Shown here piece by piece: positions 37,582 to 48,433 of a stretch of 64,000 nucleotides of DNA; the first letter of the stretch is position 1, and every line of letters begins with the position of its first letter. The notes below the pieces were generated by a model, which saw nothing but the letters and a program-made list of their open reading frames with translations, was not told the DNA's origin and did not search any database. The translations under genes were made by a program, and so were the position numbers. This stretch comes from Dehalococcoidia bacterium (GTDB lineage Bacteria > Chloroflexota > Dehalococcoidia > Lucifugimonadales > GCA-002694895): contig JAPYRX010000008.1 in the NCBI GenBank assembly GCA_029936815.1, forward strand, positions 18,501 to 82,500, given 5' to 3'.

Positions 37582-38208
37582 CTATACTTTCCTAATCACA
37601 CCAACAACTTTTCCTTTTATTACAACTTCTTTAGGATCTAAAAAGAGAGAATCATATTTCGGATTTTCAGGTCGTAATTCTACTTTGTCACCTGTGAAAT
37701 AAAATCGTTTTAAAGTAGTTTCTTCATCTTTGGGAAGCCAGGCAGCTATCATCTCACCATCGCTAGCATTATTACTTGATTTCATAATTACAATATCATC
37801 ATTAGTTATTAATGCATCTATCATAGAATCTCCTTTTACTTTCAAAGCAAATAAATCAGGGTCGCTAGATATGTGATTAGGTAATTCAACATAGGGATCA
37901 GTATCTTCATTAAATGAAGTTTGATCTGGGTTAACCATCAATGGTTCGCCAGCCGCTATATTAGACAGAATTGGTATCTTGTTATTAGACTGAGTATCTT
38001 TATTTAATTTTATCGCTCTTGATATATCTGATCTTTTATTCAGATATCCTTTTTTTTGCAGGGATTTTAAATTATAGTCCACTACCGATGTTGATGTTAT
38101 ATTGCATCCATTTTGAATTTCTCTTATAGAAGGGGAAATTCCATATTCAATATAGTAATTCTCAATAAATTTGAGAATGTTTTTTTGTTTTTCATTTAAA
38201 TTGATCAT
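37582..38208 (-). CDS. lexA: LexA repressor
   Basis: SOS repressor/self-cleaving protease, 208 aa. The N-terminal winged helix has SPSIREIQNGCNITSTSVVDYNL. The cleavage bond is Ala86-Gly87 (NIAAGEP), the catalytic Ser128 lies in VKGDSMI, and Lys167 lies in TLKRF. All catalytic parts are intact, so it should cleave with RecA. Its own promoter carries a LexA-type operator, indicating autoregulation. Confidence 0.95.
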   Translation of the reverse strand: MINLNEKQKNILKFIENYYIEYGISPSIREIQNGCNITSTSVVDYNLKSLQKKGYLNKRSDISRAIKLNKDTQSNNKIPILSNIAAGEPLMVNPDQTSFNEDTDPYVELPNHISSDPDLFALKVKGDSMIDALITNDDIVIMKSSNNASDGEMIAAWLPKDEETTLKRFYFTGDKVELRPENPKYDSLFLDPKEVVIKGKVVGVIRKV

Positions 38209-38215
38209 AAAATTA

Positions 38216-38244
38216 AATGTAGCACATATGTTCTATTTTTGCAA
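38216..38244 (-). promoter_or_regulatory. lexA promoter
   Basis: On the minus strand TTGCAA (38244-38239) is 17 nt from TACATT (38221-38216), 7 nt upstream of the lexA ATG. With so short a distance the message would be leaderless. Confidence 0.5.
38220..38235 (-). promoter_or_regulatory. LexA operator (SOS box)
   Basis: TAGAACATATGTGCTA is a near-perfect 16-nt palindrome with only one mismatched pair, and its GAAC-N4-GTKC core matches the Gram-positive/Cheo-type SOS box. It fills the spacer between -35 and -10 and reaches into the -10, so bound LexA would block RNA polymerase. Confidence 0.7.
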
Positions 38245-38267
38245 TGGATGCAAAATATTAATTTTAA

Positions 38268-38528
38268 TTATTTATTTTTACTTAAATAATTTACTTGTTG
38301 CAATAATCTAGATTTTTTTCTTGAAACATTATTTGCGGGTAAAGCGTTTTTTTGTTTTGCTTTATCTAAAGCAGAAACAGCTTTCTTAGCGTATTCTTCA
38401 GCTTTATCAACATCTCCTTCAGATATAGCTTTCTTTGTATCTGAAATCAAATTTTTAACTTTTGTTCTATATGGTTGTTTTTCCTGATATCTCCTTGAAG
38501 ATACTCTAGCGGATTTATTTAATGGCAA
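38268..38528 (-). CDS. rpsT: 30S ribosomal protein S20
   Basis: An 86-aa small helical, lysine/arginine-rich protein. LNKSARVSSRRYQEKQPYR, then the KKAISEGDVDKAEEYAKKAVSALDKA helix and the KNALPANNVSRKKSRLLQ end match S20. It follows relA/spoT on the same strand, about 12 bp away. It binds 16S rRNA. Confidence 0.93.
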   Translation of the reverse strand: MPLNKSARVSSRRYQEKQPYRTKVKNLISDTKKAISEGDVDKAEEYAKKAVSALDKAKQKNALPANNVSRKKSRLLQQVNYLSKNK

Positions 38529-38540
38529 TATTTCTCCTTA

Positions 38541-40709
38541 TTAATTTATTCTTTTAACATTTAATACGCTATTAATATTTTCTAATTTATTAATAATGCT
38601 ATGCAATTGGCTAATACTTTTTATAAATATGCTTAACGTAATATAACTATTATCATCTTCATTCTTAGTCATGCTACCTGTTATATTAACTCTTTCATCT
38701 GATAATAATCCAGTAATATCTTTAAGTAAACCAACTCTATCTAAAGCTTCAACATAGATTTTAACAGAATATAGTGTTTCATTTAACCCCCATGAAACAC
38801 TTATAAATCTATCTATTTCTTTTTCGTTAGATATATTAATACAATCGTGCTCGTGTATTGTTACACCTCGGTTTCTAGTAATATATCCAATAATTTCGTT
38901 ACCTTGTTTAGGAAGGCAACATCTAGCTAATCTAGTAGACAAGTCGCCAACGCCAAAAACTTTCTTTTCAGATGAATCACTGTCAATAATCGGTAATTTT
39001 ATTGACTGTTCAGTATTAAAATCATTTATATCCAAACTCTTTATTAATTCATTAATTAATAAAGAGCCATTTCCCAAATCATTTAATAAAGTTTCTTCTG
39101 ATTGATAATCAGTTAATTTAACAATTTCTGATAATTGCAAATCAATCCCTAATTTAACCAGATTCTCATTGATAATAAGTTCACCTCTTTGTGAATTTTC
39201 TTCATATTGAGATTTTCTAAACCACGCTCGTATTTTTTCTTTTGCCGAAGAAGTAACCAAGTATGACAAATTTGGATTTAACCAATCTAAACTAGGCTCT
39301 ATTTCAGTTGAACTAGTAACTATAAGTACTTTGTCGCCGTTTTTTAACACGGTATTTAATGGTACTAATTTGTCATTTACTCTAGCTCCTATAGATGAAT
39401 GTCCTATATCGGTGTGTACTCTATATGCAAAATCAAGAGGAGTTGATCCCATTGGCAATTCTTTAATCTCTCCTTTGGGTGTAAAGACATAAACTTGATC
39501 ATTAAATATATCTGTTTTGAATGAATCAACAAATTCTTGATCGCCTGGAACTTCTCTTTGCCAATCTAATAATTGTCTTAACCAAATCATTTTATTATCA
39601 AAAGTAGTATCATCATTTGAACCTTCTTTATATTTCCAATGTGCAGCAATTCCATATTCTGCATATTGATCCATTTCAGATGTTCTTATCTGAATTTCAA
39701 TTGGAAAATTTCCATCACCATTTACTGTTGTATGAATAGATCTATACATATTATCTTTAGGCCTAGCAATGTAATCATCAAATTGCCCTCCAAGTGGGGA
39801 CCAAAGGTTATGTATAGATCCTAAAGCTATATAACAATCTTTAACGTCCTGAACCACCACTCTAATAGCAAAAAGATCGTATATCTCATCAATTGTTTTA
39901 TTTTCTTTTTCGTAAGCTAATATTTTTCGATAAGTGCTAAATAAATGTTTAGAGCGACCTTTTACTTCAGCATTAATGTTTTCTTTTTTTAATTTGTCTG
40001 CCAACACTTTTGCAGCTTTTTTTATATAATTATCTCTGTTTTTTCTCTTAGTATTAATTAATTTTGCTACTTTTTTATACATATTTGGATCAAGAATTCT
40101 AAATGATAAATCTTCCAATCTCCATTTAAAATCCCACATCCCTAATCGATGTGCTAATGGCGCGTAAATTTCCATGGTTTCTTTGGCAAATTTGATTTTC
40201 CTACTCTTTGGTAGAGGGTCAACAGTTTCCATATTGTGCAATCTGTCACTTAATTTAATCAAAACAACTCTAACATCCTCTGCTACAGTCATTAACATTT
40301 TCCTTAAAGTTTGTGCTTCTAACAAAGAGTGTGTTTGAATATTTTCTTCCCATCTTATTTCAGACACATTTTCAACTTCTGTTAATTTGGTCACTCCTAA
40401 AACTAATTTTGCAATGTCTTCCCCGAATTCATCTACAAGATCTTCATAGGTAACATCACAATCTTCTATTACATCATGTAAAAGGCCTGCAGCAAGCGTT
40501 TGATAATCTAAATGTAAATCAGCCAAATTGTTTGATGTACCTAATGGGTGAGTAATAAACATATCACCAGTCAATCTGGTTTGCGTACCATGAGCCTTCA
40601 AAGCATAATTATAAGCTTTTTGAACAACACTAAAATGCTCAGAACTTAAATAAGAACTTACTTTTTTCTCAAAATTTTTATACTGATTTTCTAAATTAGT
40701 GATTAGCAT
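38541..40709 (-). CDS. relA: bifunctional (p)ppGpp synthetase/hydrolase RelA/SpoT
   Basis: 722 aa, a long Rsh protein. The N-terminal HD hydrolase domain has THPLGTS, GLLHDVIED and KLSDRLHNM, intact. The synthetase domain has the EIQIRTSEMDQYAEYG motif and AAHWKYKEG. A TGS domain (DQVYVFTPKGEI) and C-terminal ACT domain (EALDRVGLLKDITGLL) complete it. With both catalytic domains intact it should balance (p)ppGpp. It is the only Rsh gene here. Confidence 0.95.
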   Translation of the reverse strand: MLITNLENQYKNFEKKVSSYLSSEHFSVVQKAYNYALKAHGTQTRLTGDMFITHPLGTSNNLADLHLDYQTLAAGLLHDVIEDCDVTYEDLVDEFGEDIAKLVLGVTKLTEVENVSEIRWEENIQTHSLLEAQTLRKMLMTVAEDVRVVLIKLSDRLHNMETVDPLPKSRKIKFAKETMEIYAPLAHRLGMWDFKWRLEDLSFRILDPNMYKKVAKLINTKRKNRDNYIKKAAKVLADKLKKENINAEVKGRSKHLFSTYRKILAYEKENKTIDEIYDLFAIRVVVQDVKDCYIALGSIHNLWSPLGGQFDDYIARPKDNMYRSIHTTVNGDGNFPIEIQIRTSEMDQYAEYGIAAHWKYKEGSNDDTTFDNKMIWLRQLLDWQREVPGDQEFVDSFKTDIFNDQVYVFTPKGEIKELPMGSTPLDFAYRVHTDIGHSSIGARVNDKLVPLNTVLKNGDKVLIVTSSTEIEPSLDWLNPNLSYLVTSSAKEKIRAWFRKSQYEENSQRGELIINENLVKLGIDLQLSEIVKLTDYQSEETLLNDLGNGSLLINELIKSLDINDFNTEQSIKLPIIDSDSSEKKVFGVGDLSTRLARCCLPKQGNEIIGYITRNRGVTIHEHDCINISNEKEIDRFISVSWGLNETLYSVKIYVEALDRVGLLKDITGLLSDERVNITGSMTKNEDDNSYITLSIFIKSISQLHSIINKLENINSVLNVKRIN

Positions 40710-40796
40710 CTACATAACCTAGTACCACTTGAATATACAACTTGTTATTACTAACATTAATTATAATAAAATTTAATAAATAAATTAAGGACTAAA

Positions 40797-42062
40797 ATGT
40801 TCAATTTAATTAGAGGTACTAAAGACATTTTACCTCAAGATCAAAAATATTGGGATTATTTTAAAGATAATGCATTTAAATTAGCAGATATTTATGGATT
40901 TGAAAGAATCGATACTCCAACTTTCGAAATGACAGACTTGTTTTTGCGGGGAATTGGAATTGGAACAGATATTGTAAATAAAGAAACATATACATTTTTA
41001 GATAGAGGTGAAAATAATATCACTCTTAGGCCTGAAGGCACTGCATCAGTTTGTAGAGCATATATACAGAATGGAATGCATAATGATGCGCAACCAAAAA
41101 AACTATATTATTTTACATCAATTTTTAGATACGAAAGACCTCAGTCAGGAAGACTTCGAGAACACCACCAATTTGGAATTGAAACAATTGGTAATAATGA
41201 CCCTGAGCTCGACGGAGAAATAATTAATTTTGCATGGACATTGTTAAAAAAAATAGGACTGAAACAAATCAATTTAAAAATAAATACTATAGGTAATAAA
41301 AATGATAGAAACCATTATATTAAAAGCCTTTCAAAGTATTATTTAGAGTCAAAATGGTCTTCTAGTGAATGTAAAGATTGTGAACAAAGAATCAAAATTA
41401 ATCCTTTAAGAATATTAGATTGTAAAAACAACGATTGTCAAAATTTTATTGCTAGTGCTCCTGCTATGGTTGATTATGCTTCGAAATCTACACTTGAACA
41501 TTTTGAAAAAGTAAAAAGTTATTTAGATTTGTCCGAAATACCATACACTATAGATTCAAAACTAGTAAGAGGATTAGATTACTATACTAATACAGTTTTC
41601 GAAATCACATCAGATCAAAACAAAAGCCAAAACGCATTGGTGGGCGGAGGTAGATATGATGGATTAATTGAACAATTAGGAGGATCATCAACACCTGGCA
41701 GTGGTTTTGGGATGGGTGTAGAAAGAGTTATCAATGAAATTATATCTTCTAAAATAGAAATACCATCAAAAAATAGAGAAAAAATATTATTTACATCAAT
41801 AAACAAAAAGTCATTTGAACAAACAATAAAATTTAAGCTTCTAGCCAGAAATAATAATATAAAATCTGAATTATCAACTATTAATAGAAGTTTAAAATCA
41901 ACTATGAGATATGCAAATAACAAAGATTTTTCTCACATCGTAATTGTTGGGGATAATGATGAAAAAAACTTAAATTATATTTCTATAAAAAATTTAAGTA
42001 CAGGAAAGCAAAGTAATGTAAACGAAAAAAAATTATCACATTTTTTAAATAAAATACAATGA
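40797..42062 (+). CDS. hisS: histidyl-tRNA synthetase
   Basis: 421-aa class II synthetase. Motif 2 is [19 protein letters not shown], the HisA motif is [15 protein letters not shown], and motif 3 is [13 protein letters not shown]-terminal anticodon-binding domain is present. An AAGGA site precedes the ATG. The stop overlaps the prfA start by 4 bp. Confidence 0.96.
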   Translation: MFNLIRGTKDILPQDQKYWDYFKDNAFKLADIYGFERIDTPTFEMTDLFLRGIGIGTDIVNKETYTFLDRGENNITLRPEGTASVCRAYIQNGMHNDAQPKKLYYFTSIFRYERPQSGRLREHHQFGIETIGNNDPELDGEIINFAWTLLKKIGLKQINLKINTIGNKNDRNHYIKSLSKYYLESKWSSSECKDCEQRIKINPLRILDCKNNDCQNFIASAPAMVDYASKSTLEHFEKVKSYLDLSEIPYTIDSKLVRGLDYYTNTVFEITSDQNKSQNALVGGGRYDGLIEQLGGSSTPGSGFGMGVERVINEIISSKIEIPSKNREKILFTSINKKSFEQTIKFKLLARNNNIKSELSTINRSLKSTMRYANNKDFSHIVIVGDNDEKNLNYISIKNLSTGKQSNVNEKKLSHFLNKIQ

Positions 42063-43114
42063 ATAGACACTTAGAAAATAAAATAAATGAAATTTTAAGC
42101 GAATTTAAATTAATTGAAGAAGAAATATCTGAAAATATTTCTTCAAATTATGAAGATAATAAAAGTATTTACGAAAAATACTCAGAATTAAAAAAAACTG
42201 CTGATACGTGCAAAAAATTTTCTTCCACAAAAAATCAAATCGAAGAATTAGAATCTGTAATAAAAGACCCTTCTTCAAATGATATTCATGAACTCGCAGT
42301 AGAAGAAATAAAAGAATTAAATAAAATATTAGATGATATATCTAATGAGTTGATAAACAAATTTTTCAATTCTGACAATGACGACACAAGCAATGTGATA
42401 ATGGAAATTCGTGCTGGAACAGGAGGTGAAGAAGCTTCATTATTTGCTCAAAACTTATTTAGAATGTATACAAGATATGCTCAAAGAAATGGGTGGAAAT
42501 CAAATATTTTAAATTCTAATCTAACGGGATTAGGCGGTATTAGAGAAGTTGTATTTGAATTAATTGGAGAAAATGTATATAAAAATCTCAAATTTGAAAG
42601 TGGCGTACACAGAGTACAAAGAATTCCTTCAACAGAATCCAGCGGAAGAATACATACATCTGCAGCAACTGTAGCAGTTCTTCCTTTGCCGGATGAAGTA
42701 GACATTCAAATCGGAACAAATGACATCCAAATTGATGTTTTTCATGCTAGTGGAAACGGAGGGCAAAATGTACAAAAAGTCGCTACAGCAATAAGAATAA
42801 CTCACATACCTACAGGAATAACTTCAGTATGCCAGGACGAAAGATCTCAACTTAAAAACAAAGAAAAAGCTCTTTCTGTTTTAAAAGCTAGAATATATGA
42901 CATGGAAAAGCGAAGAAAAGAAGAAGAAAGAGCAAAAGACAGAAAAGAACAAGTGGGGTCAGGAGATAGATCAGAAAGAATTAGGACTTACAACTTTCCG
43001 CAAAAAAGAGTAACTGATCATAGATCAAAATTCACTCATCATGAAATTGATAAAGTTCTAGATGGAGAATTTAATTCAATTATTGAATCATTAAATTACC
43101 TTAACAATGAATAA
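42059..43114 (+). CDS. prfA: peptide chain release factor 1
   Basis: 351 aa. The GGQ catalytic loop is [16 protein letters not shown]. The codon-recognition motif PxT appears as [13 protein letters not shown], which is the RF1 type (reads UAA and UAG), not RF2. The coiled-coil and C-terminal domains are normal. It overlaps hisS by 4 bp and is followed by prmC, which methylates the Gln of GGQ. Confidence 0.97.
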   Translation: MNRHLENKINEILSEFKLIEEEISENISSNYEDNKSIYEKYSELKKTADTCKKFSSTKNQIEELESVIKDPSSNDIHELAVEEIKELNKILDDISNELINKFFNSDNDDTSNVIMEIRAGTGGEEASLFAQNLFRMYTRYAQRNGWKSNILNSNLTGLGGIREVVFELIGENVYKNLKFESGVHRVQRIPSTESSGRIHTSAATVAVLPLPDEVDIQIGTNDIQIDVFHASGNGGQNVQKVATAIRITHIPTGITSVCQDERSQLKNKEKALSVLKARIYDMEKRRKEEERAKDRKEQVGSGDRSERIRTYNFPQKRVTDHRSKFTHHEIDKVLDGEFNSIIESLNYLNNE

Positions 43115-43125
43115 GGGATGCATAA

Positions 43126-44025
43126 TTGAATATATTAGAATTATTAAAAGCTAATAAAAATATTTTAAAAAATGGCAACATTGAAGAATATGACATAGAA
43201 TCAGAATTAATTTTAATGCATGTTTTGAAATATAGTAAATCAGAATTAATTACCAATCTAAGTAAAACTTTAACCAATAATCAAATAGAAAAAAATAACA
43301 AAATTATTATTAAAAGATTATCTTTTATTCCATTACCTTATATTTTAAGACATGCATATTTTTATAATTCAAAATTTTATATAAATAAATCTGTACTTAT
43401 ACCAAGGCAAGAAACAGAATTAATAGTAGATATATGCGCAAGTATATTAAATGATTCAAGCCAAAAATCAAGTTCTAAAATCCTAGAAATCGGAACAGGA
43501 AGTGGTGCTATCACTGCTTCATTAAGTGACAAAATCAAGTCTAAAAATTTTCATTACATAGCAACTGATATAGATACAAAAACACTAAAAATTGCTAAAA
43601 AAAATATTTTAAAAATAAATGAAAACATTAAATTAGATCTTTTAAACAACAATTTACTTAATGGAATAATTGGAGAATACAAATTCATAATATCAAACCC
43701 GCCATATTTATCAAAAAACAATATGAATAATCTGCAATGCGAATTAAAATACGAACCTGCAAAAGCATTGTTCGCAGGTGAAAAGGGATATGAAGTTTGT
43801 GAGAAAATTTTAAAACAAATAAAGGATTTCAATATAAAGTTTGAAAATTTAATACTTGAAATAAATCCGCTAAACGCAAAATACCTAATGAAAAAAACAA
43901 ACAATTTGTTCAGTAATTATTTTTCTTATTTAATCAAAGATTATAATAAGAAAAATAGATTTATATTGATTAGCTCAATTAAGATGAAAAATAAATCGAG
44001 CGATTTTAGTTATTTGCCTAATTGA
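43126..44025 (+). CDS. prmC: release factor glutamine N5-methyltransferase
   Basis: 299 aa. The N-terminal substrate domain ends at YINKSVLIPRQETE; the AdoMet domain has ILEIGTGSGAITASL and the catalytic NPPYLSK (NPPY). It methylates the GGQ glutamine of release factors. The start is TTG 43126 with AAGGG upstream; an out-of-frame ATG just before it ends at once. It overlaps convergent guaB3 by 16 bp. Confidence 0.93.
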   Translation: MNILELLKANKNILKNGNIEEYDIESELILMHVLKYSKSELITNLSKTLTNNQIEKNNKIIIKRLSFIPLPYILRHAYFYNSKFYINKSVLIPRQETELIVDICASILNDSSQKSSSKILEIGTGSGAITASLSDKIKSKNFHYIATDIDTKTLKIAKKNILKINENIKLDLLNNNLLNGIIGEYKFIISNPPYLSKNNMNNLQCELKYEPAKALFAGEKGYEVCEKILKQIKDFNIKFENLILEINPLNAKYLMKKTNNLFSNYFSYLIKDYNKKNRFILISSIKMKNKSSDFSYLPN

Positions 44026-45125
44026 AAAAATTTACCTTCAGTTTTAATTGAAGGTGCAATAATCATTTTCGCTTTATGCATATCTCTTATTGAATATGCT
44101 CCAACAAAGCCCATACAATTTTTCAAAGCACCCATAAAATTTTGAGTTCCATCACTAGTAGAAGATGGTCCATTTAATAATGTTTCCAAGTTCCATTTAG
44201 TACCTACAGAAACACGAGTACCTCTTGGGAGAGATCGGTCAGCAGTTGCCATTCCCCAATTATAACCACTTCCAGGAGCTTCTAGGGTTTGTGCAAGTGG
44301 AGTTCCTATCATTACAGCATCGGCACCAGATGTAAATGATTTACAAAAATCTCCTCCTGTTCTAATTCCACCATCAGTTATTATTGAAACATATCTACCA
44401 GTTTCTTCAAAATAGGAATCTCTAGCTCGAGAGCAATCAAGAGTTGCTGTAACTTGAGGTACTCCTAGTCCAGTAACTTCTCTTGTAGTACATGCTGCAC
44501 CAGGGCCTACTCCTACTAATATGCCATCTACACCGGTATGCATAAACTCTAAAGCAACGTTATAGCTTACACAATTTCCAACTATTAATGGTACTTTTAT
44601 CTGTTTCTTTAATTCTGTCATATTTAGGCCCGTAATACTTCTTGAAAAATGTCTTGGAGTAGTAACAGTTGATTGAACAACAATTACGTCTGCTCCAGCT
44701 TCAATAGCAATAGGGCTTAATCTTTTTGTATTTGCAGGAGTAATTGAAACAGCACACACTGCATTATTTGATTTTATCTCTTGTACTCTTTTTGCAATCA
44801 AATCTACTGAAATTTCCTGATTATATACTTGTTGCATTATAGAAGTGGATTTATCAGGTTCGCTAGAAATTATAGATTCTAATACTTCGCTATAATCTTC
44901 ATATTTTGTATATATACCTTCAAGGTTTAATACTCCCAAGCCACCTTTTTTGCTAAAATCAACAGCAAATGATGGGGAAACCACGGCATCCATAGCGGAA
45001 GCTAGAATAGGTAAATCAAATTCCAATTCATTAATTTTAAATTTTGTGTCAGCTAATTCAGGATTTATAGTGAATTCTCCGGGAACAATAGCTACATCAT
45101 CGTAACCATATGCGTGTTCTAGCAT
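44010..45125 (-). CDS. guaB3: GuaB3-family IMP dehydrogenase-related protein
   Basis: A 371-aa IMPDH/GMPR family TIM barrel without CBS domains. The catalytic cysteine lies in GPGAACTTREVTGLG, with ITDGGIRTGGDF and GADAVMIGTPLA for phosphate binding, and YSIRDMHKAKMII at the end. The short length and ASAMDAVVS start are like the GuaB3 group found in actinobacteria, cyanobacteria and Chloroflexota. Members may catalyse IMP dehydrogenation or GMP reduction; which is uncertain. An AAGG site precedes the ATG. Confidence 0.88.
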   Translation of the reverse strand: MLEHAYGYDDVAIVPGEFTINPELADTKFKINELEFDLPILASAMDAVVSPSFAVDFSKKGGLGVLNLEGIYTKYEDYSEVLESIISSEPDKSTSIMQQVYNQEISVDLIAKRVQEIKSNNAVCAVSITPANTKRLSPIAIEAGADVIVVQSTVTTPRHFSRSITGLNMTELKKQIKVPLIVGNCVSYNVALEFMHTGVDGILVGVGPGAACTTREVTGLGVPQVTATLDCSRARDSYFEETGRYVSIITDGGIRTGGDFCKSFTSGADAVMIGTPLAQTLEAPGSGYNWGMATADRSLPRGTRVSVGTKWNLETLLNGPSSTSDGTQNFMGALKNCMGFVGAYSIRDMHKAKMIIAPSIKTEGKFFQLGK

Positions 45126-45232
45126 GAAACAACCTTAAATTTGTAAATAATTAAAAAGATTATACCTCAGAATATTATCTCATCAAACAACGAAATTGTA
45201 TGAAATCATTAAAAAATCAATAAATATGTTTT

Positions 45233-46015
45233 TTAAAGTACATTATCCAATCCGTACACAAAACCTTGAAGAGACTTAATATTTCTAACCGCTCTTAAAA
45301 CGCCTGGCATGAATGATTTTCTGTCAATAGAATCATGCCTTAAAGTTAAAGTTTCACCAAGACTTCCAAACACAATTTCATGGTGAGCTACATATCCTGG
45401 CATTCTTCTACTATGAATGTTTATCCCCTCAAAATCACCACCTCTTGTGTTAAGAATCGATTCTCTGTCCGGAATATTTTGTTTGAATTTCCTATTCTTT
45501 TTACCTTCTATTATTGACTCCATTATAGATATAGCTGTTCCAGATGGAGCATCTATCTTATTTTCGTGATGCATTTCAGTAACATCTGAAAAATCATAAT
45601 AATTAGAAATTTCTTTAACCATTTTCATCAATAAATTAGCACCTATTGAAAAATTTGGAACTAAAAAAACTGTGAAATTGTAAGTTTTAGATATTATTTT
45701 CAATTCATCAATTTGCTTACTACTGAAACCAGTAGATCCAATGATAATATCAACTTGATTTATTGCACATTCATTAATTATGCTCATTGTAGCTTCGGAA
45801 TTAGTGAAATCCACTACAACATCAACATTATTATTTTTCAAATCTAATGAATCAAATATAGGTACACTTATTTTGTCACCTTCAATTTGTTGAGGTTTTT
45901 TATCTATACCAAAAGATAACTCCATATCATCAGATGAGGAAATTGCGTCTAATACATATTGACCCATTTTACCTAATGCGCCATTTACAGCAACTTTAAT
46001 AATTTCATTTTTCAT
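45233..46015 (-). CDS. dapB: 4-hydroxy-tetrahydrodipicolinate reductase
   Basis: 260 aa. The NAD(P) loop is VNGALGKMGQYV, the substrate-binding EMHHENKIDAPSGTA includes the catalytic histidine/lysine segment, and MPGYVAHHEIVFG lies in the C-terminal part. It is the step after DapA in lysine/diaminopimelate synthesis. It follows pnp on the same strand with a 55-bp gap. Confidence 0.95.
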   Translation of the reverse strand: MKNEIIKVAVNGALGKMGQYVLDAISSSDDMELSFGIDKKPQQIEGDKISVPIFDSLDLKNNNVDVVVDFTNSEATMSIINECAINQVDIIIGSTGFSSKQIDELKIISKTYNFTVFLVPNFSIGANLLMKMVKEISNYYDFSDVTEMHHENKIDAPSGTAISIMESIIEGKKNRKFKQNIPDRESILNTRGGDFEGINIHSRRMPGYVAHHEIVFGSLGETLTLRHDSIDRKSFMPGVLRAVRNIKSLQGFVYGLDNVL

Positions 46016-46070
46016 AAAATTACCCTATTAAAAAGAAATAAACTTATATTACAAACAAGCATAAATAAGA

Positions 46071-48134
46071 TTAATCTTTAAGTAAAGCTTTCCTAGACAA
46101 CGATATTTTTCCGTCAGGAGTAACTCCTTTCACTTTTACATCTATAACATCACCTACCTGTACCACATCTTCTACATTCGCCACTCTTCTATTTTCCAAT
46201 TCACTAATATGAACAAGACCATCTTTAGCAGGTGTAAGTTCAACAAAAGCACCAAAGTCTCTGATACTTACAACTTTCCCGGTATATATCTCGCCTTCTT
46301 TTATCTCTTTAGTTAATGCTTTAACTTTTTCAAGAGCAATATTTAGAGAATTCTCATCCTCCGAAGCTATAGATACAACACCGTCGTCATTAATATCTAT
46401 CACAGCGCCACTTTCTTCCGAAATACCTTTTATAGTTTTTCCACCTGGCCCAATTAACAAGCCTATTTTATCAACATCAATCTGATGTTTCTTAATTCTT
46501 GGAGCATCTGGTTTTAAAGATTCTCTAGGATTTGGTAATATTGAAACAATTGTTTCAAGAATATCAGCTCGCCCTTTCTTAGCAATATCTAATGCATTTC
46601 TAACTACTTCCATGGATATAAATTTTTTCTTTATATCTAACTGAATCGCAGTAATTCCTGTATCAGTTCCAGCTACTTTAAAGTCCATATCACCATAATG
46701 ATCTTCAATTCCTTGAATATCTAACATAACATCATATTTATCATTATCAGATATCATTCCAACTGAAATTCCAGCAACTGGTTTTTTAATAGGAACACCT
46801 GCATCCATCAAAGCTAAAGTAGCAGAACATACAGTTCCCATTGATGTACTACCATTAGATTGTAAACATTCAGCTACGATTCTTATAGCATATGGAAATT
46901 CATCTGCGTCAGGAAGGACTCTTGCTAAAGCTTTTTCAGCCAATTGTCCATGACCTATTTCTCTTCTTCCGGGAGATCTCATGGGCCTAGCTTCTCCTAC
47001 AGAATAAGGAGGAAAATTATAATGAAGCATAAACCTTTTCTCGTCAAGTGGAGTTAATGTATCTAATCTTTGGTAATCTCTTGAAGATCCTAATGTAACC
47101 AATGATAAAACTTGAGTCTCACCTCTGGTAAACAATCCACTTCCATGAACCTTTGGAATCAAATCAACTGAACCACTTAAATCTCTGATTTGATCAAATT
47201 TTCTTCCATCTTCTCTGATTTTGTCTTCTAAAGTAATACTCCTGAAAACATCAGCTTTTAATTTATCAATTTCATTATGATAAGTTTCTTCAGTATTTTT
47301 ATTTTCCATGTAAGAATTTATTATTTCTTTTATTTCATCTTCTTTTTCAGATTTTGTACTATCATTCTTATACACATCTTTTAATTGAGACTTTAGTGAA
47401 TCTGTAAGTTCGGAATATATAGATTCATCAAAATCGTAATTAAATTCTACATTATCTTGACTATGTTTATTAATAAAGCTATCTAGGTTATCTATTATTT
47501 CGTTATTAACTTCTTGAGATTTTTCGATTGCTTTATACATTAAATCTTCGTCAATTTCGTCACCTTCCGCTTCAATCATCACGACTCCATCTTTTGATCC
47601 CGAAACTAATAAATCAAAATCACTATTATCTAATTGTTCATATGTAGGATTAACAACAATTTCGTTATCAATACATGCAATGTTTGATGCAGCAACCTGT
47701 ATATTAAAAGGAATATCAGAAATTGCTAATGCCACATTCGCACCAACGACAGCTAACCAATCTAAAGGACAAGTCAAATCAACAGCCAATGGTAATATGA
47801 CTATAGCTACTTCATTCTTAAATCCATCAGGGAATAAAGGTCGTAAGGTTCTATCAATTAATCTGGCTGAAAGAATAGCTTGTGAACTTGGTCTTCCTTC
47901 TCTCCTGAAGAATCCTCCGGGTATTTTGCCTCGAGCATATAATTTTTCTTCAAAATCGACAATAAGAGGGAAAAAATCAATCCCTGCCCTGGGATTACTC
48001 ATTGTTGCTGTGATTAGTAAAACATTGTCTCTATATCTCAATAAAACTGATCCATTTGCTGCCTTAGCTAATTCGCCCGTTTCAAAAGTTATTTTTTCTC
48101 CATCAATTAAAAAATCGAATTTATCTTTAATCAT
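46071..48134 (-). CDS. pnp: polyribonucleotide nucleotidyltransferase (PNPase)
   Basis: 687 aa. Two RNase PH domains are present (FFRREGRPSSQAIL and MRSPGRREIGHGQLAEKAL are their diagnostic arginine motifs), joined by an all-helical linker. A KH domain follows (IGLLIGPGGKTIKGI), then an S1 domain (GEIYTGKVVSIRDFGAFVEL). It degrades mRNA phosphorolytically and is encoded just after rpsO, the usual bacterial pairing. Confidence 0.97.
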   Translation of the reverse strand: MIKDKFDFLIDGEKITFETGELAKAANGSVLLRYRDNVLLITATMSNPRAGIDFFPLIVDFEEKLYARGKIPGGFFRREGRPSSQAILSARLIDRTLRPLFPDGFKNEVAIVILPLAVDLTCPLDWLAVVGANVALAISDIPFNIQVAASNIACIDNEIVVNPTYEQLDNSDFDLLVSGSKDGVVMIEAEGDEIDEDLMYKAIEKSQEVNNEIIDNLDSFINKHSQDNVEFNYDFDESIYSELTDSLKSQLKDVYKNDSTKSEKEDEIKEIINSYMENKNTEETYHNEIDKLKADVFRSITLEDKIREDGRKFDQIRDLSGSVDLIPKVHGSGLFTRGETQVLSLVTLGSSRDYQRLDTLTPLDEKRFMLHYNFPPYSVGEARPMRSPGRREIGHGQLAEKALARVLPDADEFPYAIRIVAECLQSNGSTSMGTVCSATLALMDAGVPIKKPVAGISVGMISDNDKYDVMLDIQGIEDHYGDMDFKVAGTDTGITAIQLDIKKKFISMEVVRNALDIAKKGRADILETIVSILPNPRESLKPDAPRIKKHQIDVDKIGLLIGPGGKTIKGISEESGAVIDINDDGVVSIASEDENSLNIALEKVKALTKEIKEGEIYTGKVVSIRDFGAFVELTPAKDGLVHISELENRRVANVEDVVQVGDVIDVKVKGVTPDGKISLSRKALLKD

Positions 48135-48178
48135 TACTACTCCTTAGATAATTAGGTGATAGGCACAAAAATAATTAT

Positions 48179-48433
48179 TTATTTTCTGATGCCTAAGGAA
48201 GTTAATATATTTTCATAAACACTAAGATTATCTTTACTTAAGTAATTCAATAATCTAGATCTTTTTCCAACTAGTTTAAGCATTCCATGTTTAGAACTAT
48301 TGTCACCGGGATTTGATCTGAGATGATCTGTTAGTACATCTATCCGATTGGTTAGTTGTGAAATTTGAAATTCTGCGGAACCCGTATCATTATCATGCTT
48401 CTTAAATACTTCTTTTACTTCTTTTTTATTCAC
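48179..48433 (-). CDS. rpsO: 30S ribosomal protein S15
   Basis: 84 aa, with GTG start. GSAEFQISQLTNRIDVLTDHL and the KHGMLKLVGKRSRLLNYL core are the S15 signature. The order rpsO-pnp is conserved. The N-terminus is a few residues shorter than usual. Confidence 0.95.
   Translation of the reverse strand: MNKKEVKEVFKKHDNDTGSAEFQISQLTNRIDVLTDHLRSNPGDNSSKHGMLKLVGKRSRLLNYLSKDNLSVYENILTSLGIRK

Noticed and set aside
47680..48147. 155-residue plus-strand frame within pnp
   Set aside because: It lies opposite the conserved RNase PH domain and has no recognisable domain.
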